Assembly: GCA_964451605.1 (NCBI GenBank)
Contig: CAYVJA010000019.1
Location: 1-40,684, forward strand
DNA: 40,684 nucleotides
Direction of reading: 5' to 3'
DNA from: JAQVSH01 sp964451605
GTDB lineage: Bacteria; Bacteroidota; Bacteroidia; Bacteroidales; UBA4181
Part shown: one piece after another, positions 7,514-16,115 of the stretch
How the letters are laid out: every line of letters starts with the position of its first letter
How positions within the stretch are numbered: the stretch's first letter is position 1
Program-made: the position numbers and the translations under genes
The notes under the pieces: model-generated
The model's database searches: none
What the model was told of the DNA's origin: nothing
What the model saw: only the letters and a program-made list of their open reading frames with translations

Positions 7514-9250
7514 ATGTCCCGTTTTCCTGCCCGGATCCCCTCCTCACCCTCTTCCCCCAAGGTAGTCCGGGTAGTGCCGGTGATCCTGGGCCTGTTTCTC
7601 CTTCTGCTCACGGCCACACCCCTTCCCCTTCGGGCACAATCTGCTGTATCGCAGGGCAAACCGAAACTGGTGGTGGGTATTGTAGTAGAACAGATGCGGT
7701 ACGACTACATCGCACGCTACTGGAAACAGTTTGGAAACGAAGGATTTAAAAGGATAATCAACGAAGGCACAAGTTTCGAAAACGCTTATCATAACACTTT
7801 TTTCACCCAATCGGCCTCGGGTCATGCCTCCATTGCCACCGGTACTACCCCCTCGATACACGGGATTATTGGCAATCGCTGGTACAACCATCTGCTCGAT
7901 AAGGAGACAAACAGTACCGACGACGATTCAAAAAAATCGGTTGGCGGAGCCTCCTATACCAACGGACAACAGTCGCCCCATCACCTGCTCACCAACACCT
8001 TTGCCGACCAACTTAAACTGCAGTCACAACTTAGGGCAAAAGTGGCAGGCATAGCCCTCGACCCCGCTTCGGCCATCCTCTCCACCGGCCATTCGGCCGA
8101 TCTGGCTTTCTGGTTCGACGACGCTTCCGGCAGCTGGATAACCAGCTCCTATTACACCTCGAACCTGCCCGAATGGGTTGAAACCTTTAACAACCGGAAA
8201 TTCCCCGCCGAATACCTCCGGCAAACCTGGACCGCCCTGCTTTCGATGGCCGACTACGAAAATTGCGTACAAACCAACCTGTATGCCCCGGGCATTGCAG
8301 GCCGAAAGAGTTTCCCCTACAACTTCGAGGAGCTCTCGAAAGCATCGGCCACCCTTCTGGGCAGCCTCACGGGCTCCCGCACCGACTTCGACTTTGCGCT
8401 TCTGAAGTGTTCACCGTCTGGAAATACCTTCACGAAAGATTTTGCCATTGCAGCCATAGATGCCATGAAATTGGGATATGATGAGGTTACCGATTTTCTT
8501 TCTATCTCTTTTTCAGCCACCGAAAAAATCGGATCGGCCTTTGGCCCCTCTTCTATCGAGGTGATGGACACCTACATCCGGCTCGACCGCGACCTGGCCC
8601 ATCTGCTCAGCTATCTTGATGCCACCGTGGGCAAAGAGAACGTTCTGATCTACCTCACCTCCAACCACGGCTCCCCGGAAATTCCGGAATACCAGGCTCA
8701 GGCAAAAATCCCTGTTGGAAATTTCAACTACCTCAGTGCTGTCTCTTTGCTTAAAAGCTATCTTAACCTCACCTACGGCGAAGCCGACTGGGTTAAAGGA
8801 TACTACCAGCAGCAGCTCTACCTGAACCGGCCTCTCATCGAGGAACGCAAGCTCTCATTAGAAGAGATGCAAAAAACCGTAGCCCGCTTCATGATTCAAT
8901 TCTCCGGCGTGGCCCACGTGATGACCGCATCCACACTCGAAAACCAACAATTCACCGACGGCATATTCGGGGCTATGCAGCGGGGCTTTAACCAAAAGCG
9001 GTCGGGCGATGTGCTGATCAACCTCATGCCCGGTTGGGCCGAAAAAGGCGAATCGCTCAACAGCTCCTCCTCGCCCTATCCGTACGATACCCACGTACCC
9101 CTTATTCTTTATGGTGGAAATATTCCGGCTGCCACGGTGACCCGAAAAGTAGAAATCACTGCACTGGCCCCGACACTATCGCGCCTACTGGGACTTCCCG
9201 AACCGGATGCCAGCTTAACGGAACCTCTGATAGAATTGACGGGGAAATAG
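7514..9250 (+). CDS. Secreted PafA-like alkaline phosphatase family protein, probably catalytically inactive
   Basis: The 578-residue protein starts with a signal peptide (hydrophobic 18-40, ending RAQS). The reading frame is open back to 7415 inside ychF; I chose ATG 7514 because the signal peptide follows it. The fold is clearly that of PafA-type phosphatases: GHASIATGTTPSIHGIIGN (103-121), a TGHSADLAFWFD block (191-202), DTYIRLDRDL (352-361) and DTHVPLILYGGN (525-536). Aligned by motif to PafA, most active-site residues differ: metal ligand D38 is E59, nucleophile T79 is S100, K162 and R164 are D183 and A185, D305 is E337, H309 is S341 and D352 is N384. N121, H385 and H527 remain. It is convergent with the GH76 gene, 3 bases apart. 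Role unknown. Confidence 0.85.
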   Translation: MSRFPARIPSSPSSPKVVRVVPVILGLFLLLLTATPLPLRAQSAVSQGKPKLVVGIVVEQMRYDYIARYWKQFGNEGFKRIINEGTSFENAYHNTFFTQSASGHASIATGTTPSIHGIIGNRWYNHLLDKETNSTDDDSKKSVGGASYTNGQQSPHHLLTNTFADQLKLQSQLRAKVAGIALDPASAILSTGHSADLAFWFDDASGSWITSSYYTSNLPEWVETFNNRKFPAEYLRQTWTALLSMADYENCVQTNLYAPGIAGRKSFPYNFEELSKASATLLGSLTGSRTDFDFALLKCSPSGNTFTKDFAIAAIDAMKLGYDEVTDFLSISFSATEKIGSAFGPSSIEVMDTYIRLDRDLAHLLSYLDATVGKENVLIYLTSNHGSPEIPEYQAQAKIPVGNFNYLSAVSLLKSYLNLTYGEADWVKGYYQQQLYLNRPLIEERKLSLEEMQKTVARFMIQFSGVAHVMTASTLENQQFTDGIFGAMQRGFNQKRSGDVLINLMPGWAEKGESLNSSSSPYPYDTHVPLILYGGNIPAATVTRKVEITALAPTLSRLLGLPEPDASLTEPLIELTGK

Positions 9251-9253
9251 AGG

Positions 9254-10438
9254 TTAAGGATTCAGGGGTTTGAGCACGCACATGGCCTCCATCAACATAC
9301 AGCCGGTAAGATGAGGCGTTAATCCTACCGGTTCGTCATCGGCGGGAGCTTTTCTCCAACGACCGGCGTAGAGCATTGTGTTGGGATTGACACCTTGCGC
9401 GGCCATCACGGTAGCCAGATTTGTCAGATAGTCGTGAAACTTTTTGCGAGTGGCAAAATCGAGCGTCTCTTCGTTCACCAGTTTCACAAAATAGCGAAAG
9501 AAGATTCCATGGAAAAGGCCACCGTCGCCGGATGAGGCATCCGAAAGCACACCCTCTTTCGACAATCGGTCAATCACATAACCGGAAGCCAGCACCGCAT
9601 CGTCTAAATATTGCTTGTCGCCCGTAATCTTGTACAGTTCATGGGCAGCGCCTAAAAAGGTGCCCACATTGTAGGTGAAAATCCAATTTTTCTGAACACG
9701 GCCCTCCTGATTGATATTATCATAGACGGCGCCGGTTTCGCGGTCGAACAAATAATTCTTCTCCCAGGTATATATTTTGATGGCTTCATTCAGGTAAGCA
9801 TTTCTCACTTTCCCGCTTTTGAACTTTGCCTTGTCGTAAAAGTTGTACAGACGAGCGGCAATTAATGCGGCAGGGCCGTTAGAACAGGCATTCTTCGACT
9901 TAGACACATCCGTTTTCCATGTAATGCCGCCAAACCACGGGGCTTCATCTTCCGGACCCCAGGTGGGCCAAATCCAATCGTCGTACATTTGACGGGCTTT
10001 TACAATGTACTCAGTTTGGTCTGTGGCTTCGAACATACGGATTTGCGCCAGCACTATCCATTCCATATCATCCACAAAGACATTCCACCACGGATCTTTA
10101 GGATTCATTTTGCCGGCAAAATTGAATTTCGGTGCCCCTTCCCACCAGAGAGGGAAAATGGCTTTGTACTGCTTTTCGCCTGTACGCATATAGGCATCAA
10201 CCATCACGTCCATGGCATGTGCCTGTGGCCAATAGTGATTGGTTGTCATGTTCGAAAGGTTGCTCCCGTAATTAAAGTAATAACGGTCGGGGTAGCCTTC
10301 AAACCCGGCTCCCCAAAAATTTTTAATAAGGGCCTGCGACATACCATCGGCCATCTTTTGCCAATAGGCAGTCTCTTTCTGGGCAAACAAAGGAAACGAC
10401 AGGCTCGCGGCAAGCAGTAAAGCACTCAACATCTTCAT
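9254..10438 (-). CDS. Secreted glycoside hydrolase family 76 protein (alpha-1,6-mannanase-like)
   Basis: GH76 enzymes cleave alpha-1,6-mannan backbones, as in yeast cell walls. From ATG 10438 the protein has 394 residues and a clean signal peptide (1-20, ending FPLFAQ). An upstream Met at 10471 would place 11 polar residues before it and is less likely. The adjacent catalytic aspartates of the family are visible in WNVFVDDMEWIVLAQ (D123, D124). Other family blocks are NHYWPQAHAMDV, GGITWKTD and NWIFTYNVGTFLGAA. There is no lipoprotein cysteine after the signal peptide. No susC/susD pair or other mannan genes are near, so it is not in a polysaccharide utilisation locus here. It follows ubiD after 19 bases. 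Confidence 0.85.
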   Translation of the reverse strand: MKMLSALLLAASLSFPLFAQKETAYWQKMADGMSQALIKNFWGAGFEGYPDRYYFNYGSNLSNMTTNHYWPQAHAMDVMVDAYMRTGEKQYKAIFPLWWEGAPKFNFAGKMNPKDPWWNVFVDDMEWIVLAQIRMFEATDQTEYIVKARQMYDDWIWPTWGPEDEAPWFGGITWKTDVSKSKNACSNGPAALIAARLYNFYDKAKFKSGKVRNAYLNEAIKIYTWEKNYLFDRETGAVYDNINQEGRVQKNWIFTYNVGTFLGAAHELYKITGDKQYLDDAVLASGYVIDRLSKEGVLSDASSGDGGLFHGIFFRYFVKLVNEETLDFATRKKFHDYLTNLATVMAAQGVNPNTMLYAGRWRKAPADDEPVGLTPHLTGCMLMEAMCVLKPLNP

Positions 10439-10457
10439 AACAAAACAAATTAGGGGT

Positions 10458-12374
10458 TTATATTCGGGCACCTGCCGATTTTACCAGTTTGCCGATTTTC
10501 AGCGAAGGCGACCCGATAAAAGGGAGAGGTACGCCTCCGGATCGCCAGAAGTCATCGACCCAGACTATGGTTTCGTGATTCGAGGCCACCACATTGGGCC
10601 AGTCGCGGCGGGTTTGCCCCAGAGTACGATTTTTGGCGGTTGCATCAGCAAACAGGATAACCCTGCCCTCTTCTGCTTCCAGCAGGAAGAGATCGCGCTC
10701 CGGATCTACGTTGCTCACTACCTGCCACACTAACAGATGGGTATCTTCAGGATTGAGCCCCTCTTCTACCCTGATTACCAGTCGTACCGACTGCAGAGAC
10801 TCCTGCAACAGAAGGGTACGTACAGCATCGGCGGCAGCTGCTGCCGAGGAAATCTCTGTTTTTACAACCAAGAGGGGGATCCCCTCTTGAAGGAAGCCGG
10901 TATAGATAGCGGAAAAGCCTGGCCACGAACCGTCGGCCGGGAGGGCACCTATGGGAGAGGGTATGGGATGAATCACAGGTGCACCGGCCGCCTCCTCGGA
11001 GAGTTTGGTGGTGAGATCGATGGCCAGTTTGGGGCCGAACGAGAAGGTATCGGAGGAGTGGTCGAGCACGTCAAGGGGACCTTTCGAAAAGATCAGGTCG
11101 CGTCGGAAATCGAGGGTAGCAAGGGCTTTGCGAAGCAGGGCGGCCCCGTCGGTAAGGCAATCGCCGGCATCGGTAACCACCAGAAATTTATTGAACATCA
11201 TCTGCCCGGCACCCCACAATGCGTGAGCCGCCTTGATGGCCTGGCCGGGGTATCGCTTCTCGATAGAGACCAATGCAAGATTATGGGCAGTGCCGGCCAT
11301 CGGCATATGCAGATCGGCAATCTCGGGCAACAGCGTAAACTTTATGGGTTCCAGAAAGATCTTCTCGGTGGCCTTGGCAAAATAGAGATCCTCCTGGGGA
11401 GGAACGCCCACCAGGGTAGCTGGGTAAACCGCTCCCCTTCTATGGGTAATGCAGGTTACATGAAACAGCGGATAGAGATCTTCGAGCGAATAGAAACCGG
11501 TATGATCGCCAAAGGGACCCTCCCTCCGGAGTGGTTCCATCGGATCGACATACCCCTCTATCACAATATCGGCATCGGCCGGTACCTGAATGGCCTGTGT
11601 AATACACGAAACCATCGAAACAGGCTTCCCCCGCAGGAAACCGGCCAGAAGNNNNNNNNNNAGCAGATACTCGTCGATTCCTTCGGGAAGGGGAGCCGTG
11701 GCTGCATAGGTGTAAACCGGATCACCTCCCAGAGCCACCGCAACAGGCATAGGTTTTTTAGCCTCACGCCATGCTTCAAAGTGGTGAGCACCCGTCTTGT
11801 GACGGTGCCAATGCATGCCGGTAGTGGTGCTGTCGAACAGTTGCATGCGATACATCCCAACATTCCGGACACGGGTTACAGGGTGGTAACTATGCACCAG
11901 GGGAAGCGTGATAAAGGGACCGCCATCGTGAGGCCAGCACTGTAAAATGGGCAAACGGCCCAAATCGGGCTTTCGCATCACCACCTCCTGACAGGCACCG
12001 CGTCGTCGTTGAGATACAGGCAGCCAACGCGAGGCGTCGGCCAGAAGGGGAAGTACCTTCAGCTTTGCCCCCCACGAAGGGCGGGGTTCGGTGGCAACCT
12101 TAAACCAGGCTGCTATCCTTTCTGACAAGTCCGAAAGCGACTCTCCACCCAAAGCCAGCTGTAACCGACTGTCGGAGCCAAAAGCATTCATCAGCACCGG
12201 GAAATCGGTTCCGGTATTCTCGAACAACACCGCCTTGCCCCCTCCCGGTAATTTCGACAATCTGTCTGTTACCTCTGCCATGCACAAAAGGGGGCTCACC
12301 CGGTTGTTAACCCGAATGAGCTCCCCTTCACGTTCTAATGCAGCAACAAAGGCCTTTAATGAGCCATACGCCAT
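10458..12374 (-). CDS. ubiD: UbiD-family prenylated-FMN decarboxylase (interrupted by a 10-N scaffold gap)
   Basis: UbiD enzymes use prenylated FMN to decarboxylate aromatic or unsaturated acids, such as quinone precursors. The length, about 633 residues once the gap is closed, fits the longer bacterial form. Family motifs are LPEGIDEYL/LAGFLRGKPVS across the gap, EGYVDPMEPLRREGPFGDH with the catalytic glutamates, and HALWGAGQMMFNKFLVV. The two sides of the gap read EYL and LLAGF in the same frame, so the gene is intact and the N run is an assembly seam. The ubiX gene that makes the cofactor is not in the window. It lies 80 bases after enolase and may share its promoter. The exact substrate is unknown. 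Confidence 0.9.
   Translation of the reverse strand: MAYGSLKAFVAALEREGELIRVNNRVSPLLCMAEVTDRLSKLPGGGKAVLFENTGTDFPVLMNAFGSDSRLQLALGGESLSDLSERIAAWFKVATEPRPSWGAKLKVLPLLADASRWLPVSQRRRGACQEVVMRKPDLGRLPILQCWPHDGGPFITLPLVHSYHPVTRVRNVGMYRMQLFDSTTTGMHWHRHKTGAHHFEAWREAKKPMPVAVALGGDPVYTYAATAPLPEGIDEYLXXXXLLAGFLRGKPVSMVSCITQAIQVPADADIVIEGYVDPMEPLRREGPFGDHTGFYSLEDLYPLFHVTCITHRRGAVYPATLVGVPPQEDLYFAKATEKIFLEPIKFTLLPEIADLHMPMAGTAHNLALVSIEKRYPGQAIKAAHALWGAGQMMFNKFLVVTDAGDCLTDGAALLRKALATLDFRRDLIFSKGPLDVLDHSSDTFSFGPKLAIDLTTKLSEEAAGAPVIHPIPSPIGALPADGSWPGFSAIYTGFLQEGIPLLVVKTEISSAAAAADAVRTLLLQESLQSVRLVIRVEEGLNPEDTHLLVWQVVSNVDPERDLFLLEAEEGRVILFADATAKNRTLGQTRRDWPNVVASNHETIVWVDDFWRSGGVPLPFIGSPSLKIGKLVKSAGARI
11652..11661. 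other. Scaffold gap (10 N) inside ubiD
   Basis: Ten N. On the minus strand the flanks read TATCTGCT and CTTCTGGCC. The conserved protein (EYLLAGFLRG) predicts that the flanks overlap by about 5 bases with one mismatch, so the true gap length is probably negative. Confidence 0.95.
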
Positions 12375-12396
12375 GATTATCCATTTTGCACCGAAC

Positions 12397-12415
12397 CCGA
12401 ATCAACGCGATTCGG
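12397..12415 (-). promoter_or_regulatory. Hairpin in the ubiD leader
   Basis: CCGAATC (12397-12403) pairs with GATTCGG (12409-12415) around a 5-base loop AACGC, 22 bases before the ubiD ATG. It has no T-tract, so it is not a terminator. It could affect mRNA stability or translation of ubiD; no function is shown. Confidence 0.3.
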
Positions 12416-12445
12416 CGCGAACCTCAACAATATAAGAGGTACAAA

Positions 12446-12467
12446 GCCTAAGCCTTACAACTTAGGC
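12446..12467 (-). terminator. Weak hairpin overlapping the enolase stop codon
   Basis: GCCTAAG and CTTAGGC (7 base pairs, loop of 8) span the last codons and stop of eno. On the minus strand it is followed only by TTTG and then mixed sequence, so termination would be partial at best. It may attenuate read-through into ubiD. Confidence 0.35.
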
Positions 12468-13750
12468 GCGTACCTGAACGAAGAGCCGGGATAACGAGCT
12501 GCATCGCCCAACCCCTCCTCAATACGTAACAACTGGTTATACTTGGCTATCCGGTCGGAACGGGAGGCCGAACCGGTCTTTATCAAGCCCGTATTCAAAG
12601 CAACCGCCAAATCGGCAATGGTGGTATCTTCCGACTCGCCCGAACGGTGACTCATAATTGCCGTATAGCCGTTTCGGATGGCCAACTCTACTGCATCGAG
12701 TGTTTCTGAGAGAGTTCCAATCTGATTGGGTTTAACCAGAATGGAGTTGCCAACCCCCTTCTGAATCCCCTCGCGGAGGCGTTTTACATTGGTAACAAAG
12801 AGGTCGTCGCCCACTAACTGAACCTTACTCCCAATCTCGTCGGTAAGTAATTTCCAACCATCCCAATCGTCTTCGGCCATACCGTCCTCAATCGAAATAA
12901 TGGGATAGCGGGTGACCCAATCTTTCCAGAATGCAACCATCTGTGATGCCGTCAGCTTTTCGCCGGTTGATTTGTGGAAATGATAGCGTTTCTCCTCGGG
13001 AAGATAGAACTCCGACGAAGCAGGATCGAGTGCGATGCAGACATCAGCCCCCGGCCTCAAACCCGCCTTTTCGATGGCCTCCAGAATCACCTGAACAGCC
13101 TCCTCGTTCGACTGCAGATCGGGTGCAAAACCACCCTCATCACCCACATTGGTAGAGTAACCGCGTTTCTTTAACACGCTCTTCAGCTGATGAAACACTT
13201 CGGCGCCCATACGAAGCCCCTCCGAAAACGAGGGAGCACCAACAGGCATAATCATAAACTCCTGAAAATCGATCTTATTGTCGGCATGCGAACCGCCGTT
13301 CAAGATATTCATAAGGGGAATGGGCAGCGTTGTGGCCTGAACCCCTCCAACATAGCGATATAACTCCTGTCCGGTAAACTGAGCCCCTGCCTTTGCAACA
13401 GCCAGCGAAACGCCTAAAATAGCATTGGCACCGAGCGAACCCTTATTATCGGTACCGTCTACCTCAATCATCTTCTTATCGATGGCACGTTGCTCGGTAA
13501 CAAACATTCCCTGCAACTCCTCGTTTAACACTGTATTCACGTGGTGTACAGCCTTCAGCACCCCTTTACCGTTAAAACGGGAGGGATCGCCATCACGCAA
13601 TTCCAACGCCTCATGCACTCCTGTCGACGCCCCGGAAGGTACAATCGCCCTGCCTACACTTCCACCCGATGTAATGACATCCACTTCAATGGTTGGATTC
13701 CCTCTGGAATCCAGTAACTCTCTTGCCTGAACTTTAACAATTTGTCCCAT
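12455..13750 (-). CDS. eno: Enolase (phosphopyruvate hydratase)
   Basis: Enolase interconverts 2-phosphoglycerate and phosphoenolpyruvate in glycolysis. The 431-residue length is standard. Visible motifs are the N-terminal ARELLDSRGNPTIEVDV, the loop PSGASTGVHEALELRDGD, the catalytic region GDEGGFAPDL, a metal ligand in SIEDGMAEDDWDGW, the catalytic lysine in LVKPNQIGTLSET, and SHRSGESEDTTIADLAVA. It stands after the terminator of the ribosomal operon and has its own well-formed promoter, so it is an independent unit, with ubiD and the GH76 gene possibly downstream in the same transcript. Confidence 0.98.
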   Translation of the reverse strand: MGQIVKVQARELLDSRGNPTIEVDVITSGGSVGRAIVPSGASTGVHEALELRDGDPSRFNGKGVLKAVHHVNTVLNEELQGMFVTEQRAIDKKMIEVDGTDNKGSLGANAILGVSLAVAKAGAQFTGQELYRYVGGVQATTLPIPLMNILNGGSHADNKIDFQEFMIMPVGAPSFSEGLRMGAEVFHQLKSVLKKRGYSTNVGDEGGFAPDLQSNEEAVQVILEAIEKAGLRPGADVCIALDPASSEFYLPEEKRYHFHKSTGEKLTASQMVAFWKDWVTRYPIISIEDGMAEDDWDGWKLLTDEIGSKVQLVGDDLFVTNVKRLREGIQKGVGNSILVKPNQIGTLSETLDAVELAIRNGYTAIMSHRSGESEDTTIADLAVALNTGLIKTGSASRSDRIAKYNQLLRIEEGLGDAARYPGSSFRYAPKL

Positions 13751-13787
13751 ATATCTACATTTTTCACAATAACGTTCAATGGCACTA

Positions 13788-13818
13788 CAAATATAGCAGC
13801 CTGTAAAAAAGGAACAAA
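13788..13818 (-). promoter_or_regulatory. Enolase promoter
   Basis: On the minus strand TTTG (13818-13815) and TATATTTG (13795-13788) are separated by exactly 19 bases, an ideal Bacteroidota promoter. The -7 box lies 37 bases before the ATG. Confidence 0.75.
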
Positions 13819-13880
13819 CAACAGCCCAATAAGTTCACCTCCCCGGGAAAGGCAGAATAACGAAGTAGCGAAAATACCAA

Positions 13881-13916
13881 AGAAAAAGGGGCCGCCTCCT
13901 TTCGGAAGGGCCCCCT
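13881..13916 (-). terminator. Rho-independent terminator of the ribosomal operon
   Basis: On the minus strand GGGGCC plus CTTCC pairs with GGAGG plus GGCCCC, with one bulged base and a GAAA tetraloop, followed by TTTTTCTTT. It lies 17 bases after the rplQ stop and before the eno promoter. Confidence 0.85.
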
Positions 13917-13933
13917 CTATAAGGCAGACCGGA

Positions 13934-14422
13934 TTACTCGGCCGATGCTTCAGGAGCAGCTTCAGCTTTTGGAGTAACGTCGGCTTTAGGAGCAGCTTTT
14001 TTACCGGCACGGCGGGTAGTGGCTTTAGCCTTCGGCTTAACCTCTTTGGCCGTTACATAGGTGGTATTAAAATCGACAAACTCCATCATACACATTTCTG
14101 CATTGTCGCCTTCACGGAAACCGGTTTTCAAGATGCGAACATACCCTCCGGGGCGCGAAGCCACTTTAGGTGCGATTTCGCGGAACAGTTCCGTAACCGC
14201 CTCCTTATCCTGGAGATAGCTGAATACTGTTCTGCGGGAATGGGTGGTATCGTTCTTCGAACGGGTAACAAGAGGCTCTACATACATCCGAAGCGCTTTG
14301 GCTTTGGCAGTGGTGGTAGAAATTCTCTTGTGAATAATCAATGAAGCCGCCATATTGGCCAACATGGCTTTTCTATGCGAACTCGTTCGGCCGAGGTGAT
14401 TGATTTTCTTTGAATGTCTCAT
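13934..14422 (-). CDS. rplQ: 50S ribosomal protein L17
   Basis: L17 binds 23S rRNA near the polypeptide exit side of the large subunit. The core (about 1-118) is typical: MRHSKKINHLGRTSSHRKAM at the start, then TTTAKAKALRMYVEPLVT. The remaining 45 residues are a low-complexity Ala/Lys/Pro tail (KAAPKADVTPKAEAAPEASAE), an extension common in Bacteroidales L17. It follows rpoA after 8 bases and is the last gene of the operon; the terminator is directly downstream. Confidence 0.97.
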   Translation of the reverse strand: MRHSKKINHLGRTSSHRKAMLANMAASLIIHKRISTTTAKAKALRMYVEPLVTRSKNDTTHSRRTVFSYLQDKEAVTELFREIAPKVASRPGGYVRILKTGFREGDNAEMCMMEFVDFNTTYVTAKEVKPKAKATTRRAGKKAAPKADVTPKAEAAPEASAE

Positions 14423-14430
14423 TGCGCAGT

Positions 14431-15423
14431 TTATTCCTTGTCTAATTTATACTTACTAATGTCCATGCCGAAACTGAGATTCATAGAATCTAACAGTTCA
14501 TCGAGTTCGGCCAGCGACTTCTTTCCAAAATTACGGAACTTCAACAAATCGTTCTTGTTGAACTTCACCAGCTCGCCCAGTGTCTCCACCTCGGCAGCCT
14601 TCAAACAGTTGAGTGCTCTCACCGAGAGATCGAGATCGACCAGTTTGGCCTTCAGCAACTGACGCATATGCAGTACCTCTTCGTCGAACTCCTCACCCGA
14701 GAACTTCTCTTCCGAATCGAGGGTGATCTTCTCGTCGGAGAAGAGCATAAAGTGATAGATCAAAATTTTGGCTGCCTCCTTCAAAGCATCTTTGGGATGA
14801 ATAGAAGAGTCGGTAGTAATTTCGATAATCAACTTCTCGTAGTCAGTTTTCTGCTCAACCCGGTAATTCTCCACCGTAAATTTCACATTCTTAATAGGGG
14901 TATAGATGGCATCGAGAGCAATCACTCCCAACTCCTCTCCTGCAGGCTGGTTCTGATCGGCCGGCACATACCCGCGACCGCTGCCGATAGTCATCTCTGC
15001 CTTAAACTTCACGGAAGGATCCATATTGCAGAGTACGAGCGACGGATTCAGCACCTTATAACCCGTAAGGAACTTATCGAGATCGCCGGCAGTCAACACA
15101 GACTGACCGCTAATAAAGAGCGTGAACTTCTCAGGATCGGGATTCTCGGCCAGTTTCTTCAGGCGAACCTGCTTCAGATTCAGCACGATATCGGTTACAT
15201 CTTCAAGAACGCCGGGGATTGTAGAAAACTCATGATCAACCCCCTCAATCTTCACCGTAGTAATGGCAAAACCTTCCAGCGACGAAAGCAGAATTCTTCG
15301 CAGGGCATTCCCTACCGTGATGCCATACCCGGGCTCCAACGGACGGAATTCAAACTTTCCGTAGTTCTCGGTTGCCTCAAGCATGATGACCTTATCCGGT
15401 CTTTGAAAAGCTAAAATTGCCAT
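14431..15423 (-). CDS. rpoA: DNA-directed RNA polymerase subunit alpha
   Basis: The alpha dimer is the scaffold for polymerase assembly. The 330-residue protein has the N-terminal dimerisation domain with GNALRRILLSSLEGFAITTV at about 38-57 and the C-terminal domain (about 250-320) with LDLSVRALNCLKAAEVETLG and FRNFGKKSLAELDELL. The arginine in LSVRALNCLK corresponds to the residue that contacts upstream DNA in E. coli, so the C-terminal domain looks functional. It lies 6 bases after rpsD, the usual alpha-operon order. Confidence 0.98.
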   Translation of the reverse strand: MAILAFQRPDKVIMLEATENYGKFEFRPLEPGYGITVGNALRRILLSSLEGFAITTVKIEGVDHEFSTIPGVLEDVTDIVLNLKQVRLKKLAENPDPEKFTLFISGQSVLTAGDLDKFLTGYKVLNPSLVLCNMDPSVKFKAEMTIGSGRGYVPADQNQPAGEELGVIALDAIYTPIKNVKFTVENYRVEQKTDYEKLIIEITTDSSIHPKDALKEAAKILIYHFMLFSDEKITLDSEEKFSGEEFDEEVLHMRQLLKAKLVDLDLSVRALNCLKAAEVETLGELVKFNKNDLLKFRNFGKKSLAELDELLDSMNLSFGMDISKYKLDKE

Positions 15424-15429
15424 AACTAA

Positions 15430-16038
15430 TTATTTAGAGTACAATTCAACAATCAACTGCTCCTTGATATTCTCAGGAATATCTTCTCTCTCGGGGAGGG
15501 TCAGGAAAGTACCCGCCATAAGCGAAGCATCCCAGGTCAACCAGGCATATCTGGACTGACGGGCAGAGGCTACTGAATTTACAACTACTTCAAGGGCTTT
15601 CGATTTTTCCCGAACACCCACTTTGTCGCCCGGACGAACCTGGCAGGAGGGAATGTTCACAACCGAACCGTTGAGTGTAATATGACCATGGTTAACCAAC
15701 TGACGTGCAGCGGCACGAGAGGGAGCAATCCCCAAACGGAAAACCACATTGTCGAGGCGCGACTCCAGCAACTGAAGCAACACCACACCGGTAATACCCT
15801 GCGAGCGCTGAGCTTTCAGAAAGAGATTCGCGAACTGACGTTCTAAAACTCCGTAAGTATATTTAGCTTTCTGCTTTTCGAGAAGCTGGGTTCCATATTC
15901 GGAGGTTTTTTTCCTTTTCTTATTCAAACCGTGCTGGCCCGGAGGAAAATTCTTTTTTTCGAAATATTTATCGGCACCGTAAATCGGCTCACCGAACTTC
16001 CTCGCAATCTTAGTTGTAGGACCCGTATATCTTGCCAT
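15430..16038 (-). CDS. rpsD: 30S ribosomal protein S4
   Basis: S4 starts assembly of the small-subunit 5' domain. The 202-residue protein opens with MARYTGPTTKIARKFGEPIY and has the S4 RNA-binding domain from about 92 (ESRLDNVVFRLGIAPSRAAA, then VNHGHITLNG). The N-terminal zinc-binding cysteines of some S4 proteins are absent, so this is the zinc-free type. In enterobacteria S4 represses the alpha operon; whether it does here is unknown. The 77-base gap before it (16039-16115) is one of the longest inside the operon and shows no promoter match. Confidence 0.98.
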   Translation of the reverse strand: MARYTGPTTKIARKFGEPIYGADKYFEKKNFPPGQHGLNKKRKKTSEYGTQLLEKQKAKYTYGVLERQFANLFLKAQRSQGITGVVLLQLLESRLDNVVFRLGIAPSRAAARQLVNHGHITLNGSVVNIPSCQVRPGDKVGVREKSKALEVVVNSVASARQSRYAWLTWDASLMAGTFLTLPEREDIPENIKEQLIVELYSK

Positions 16039-16115
16039 TTCTTTCTATAATTAAATTGATCTATTCTTTATCTCTTCCTTTGTGCGAATGGTCTCACGAC
16101 ATCAACAAACCGGAA

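Noticed and set aside
10737..11945. Plus-strand open frame of 402 codons
   Set aside because: It is antisense to ubiD, spans the N gap and has no recognisable domain; ubiD on the other strand is certain.
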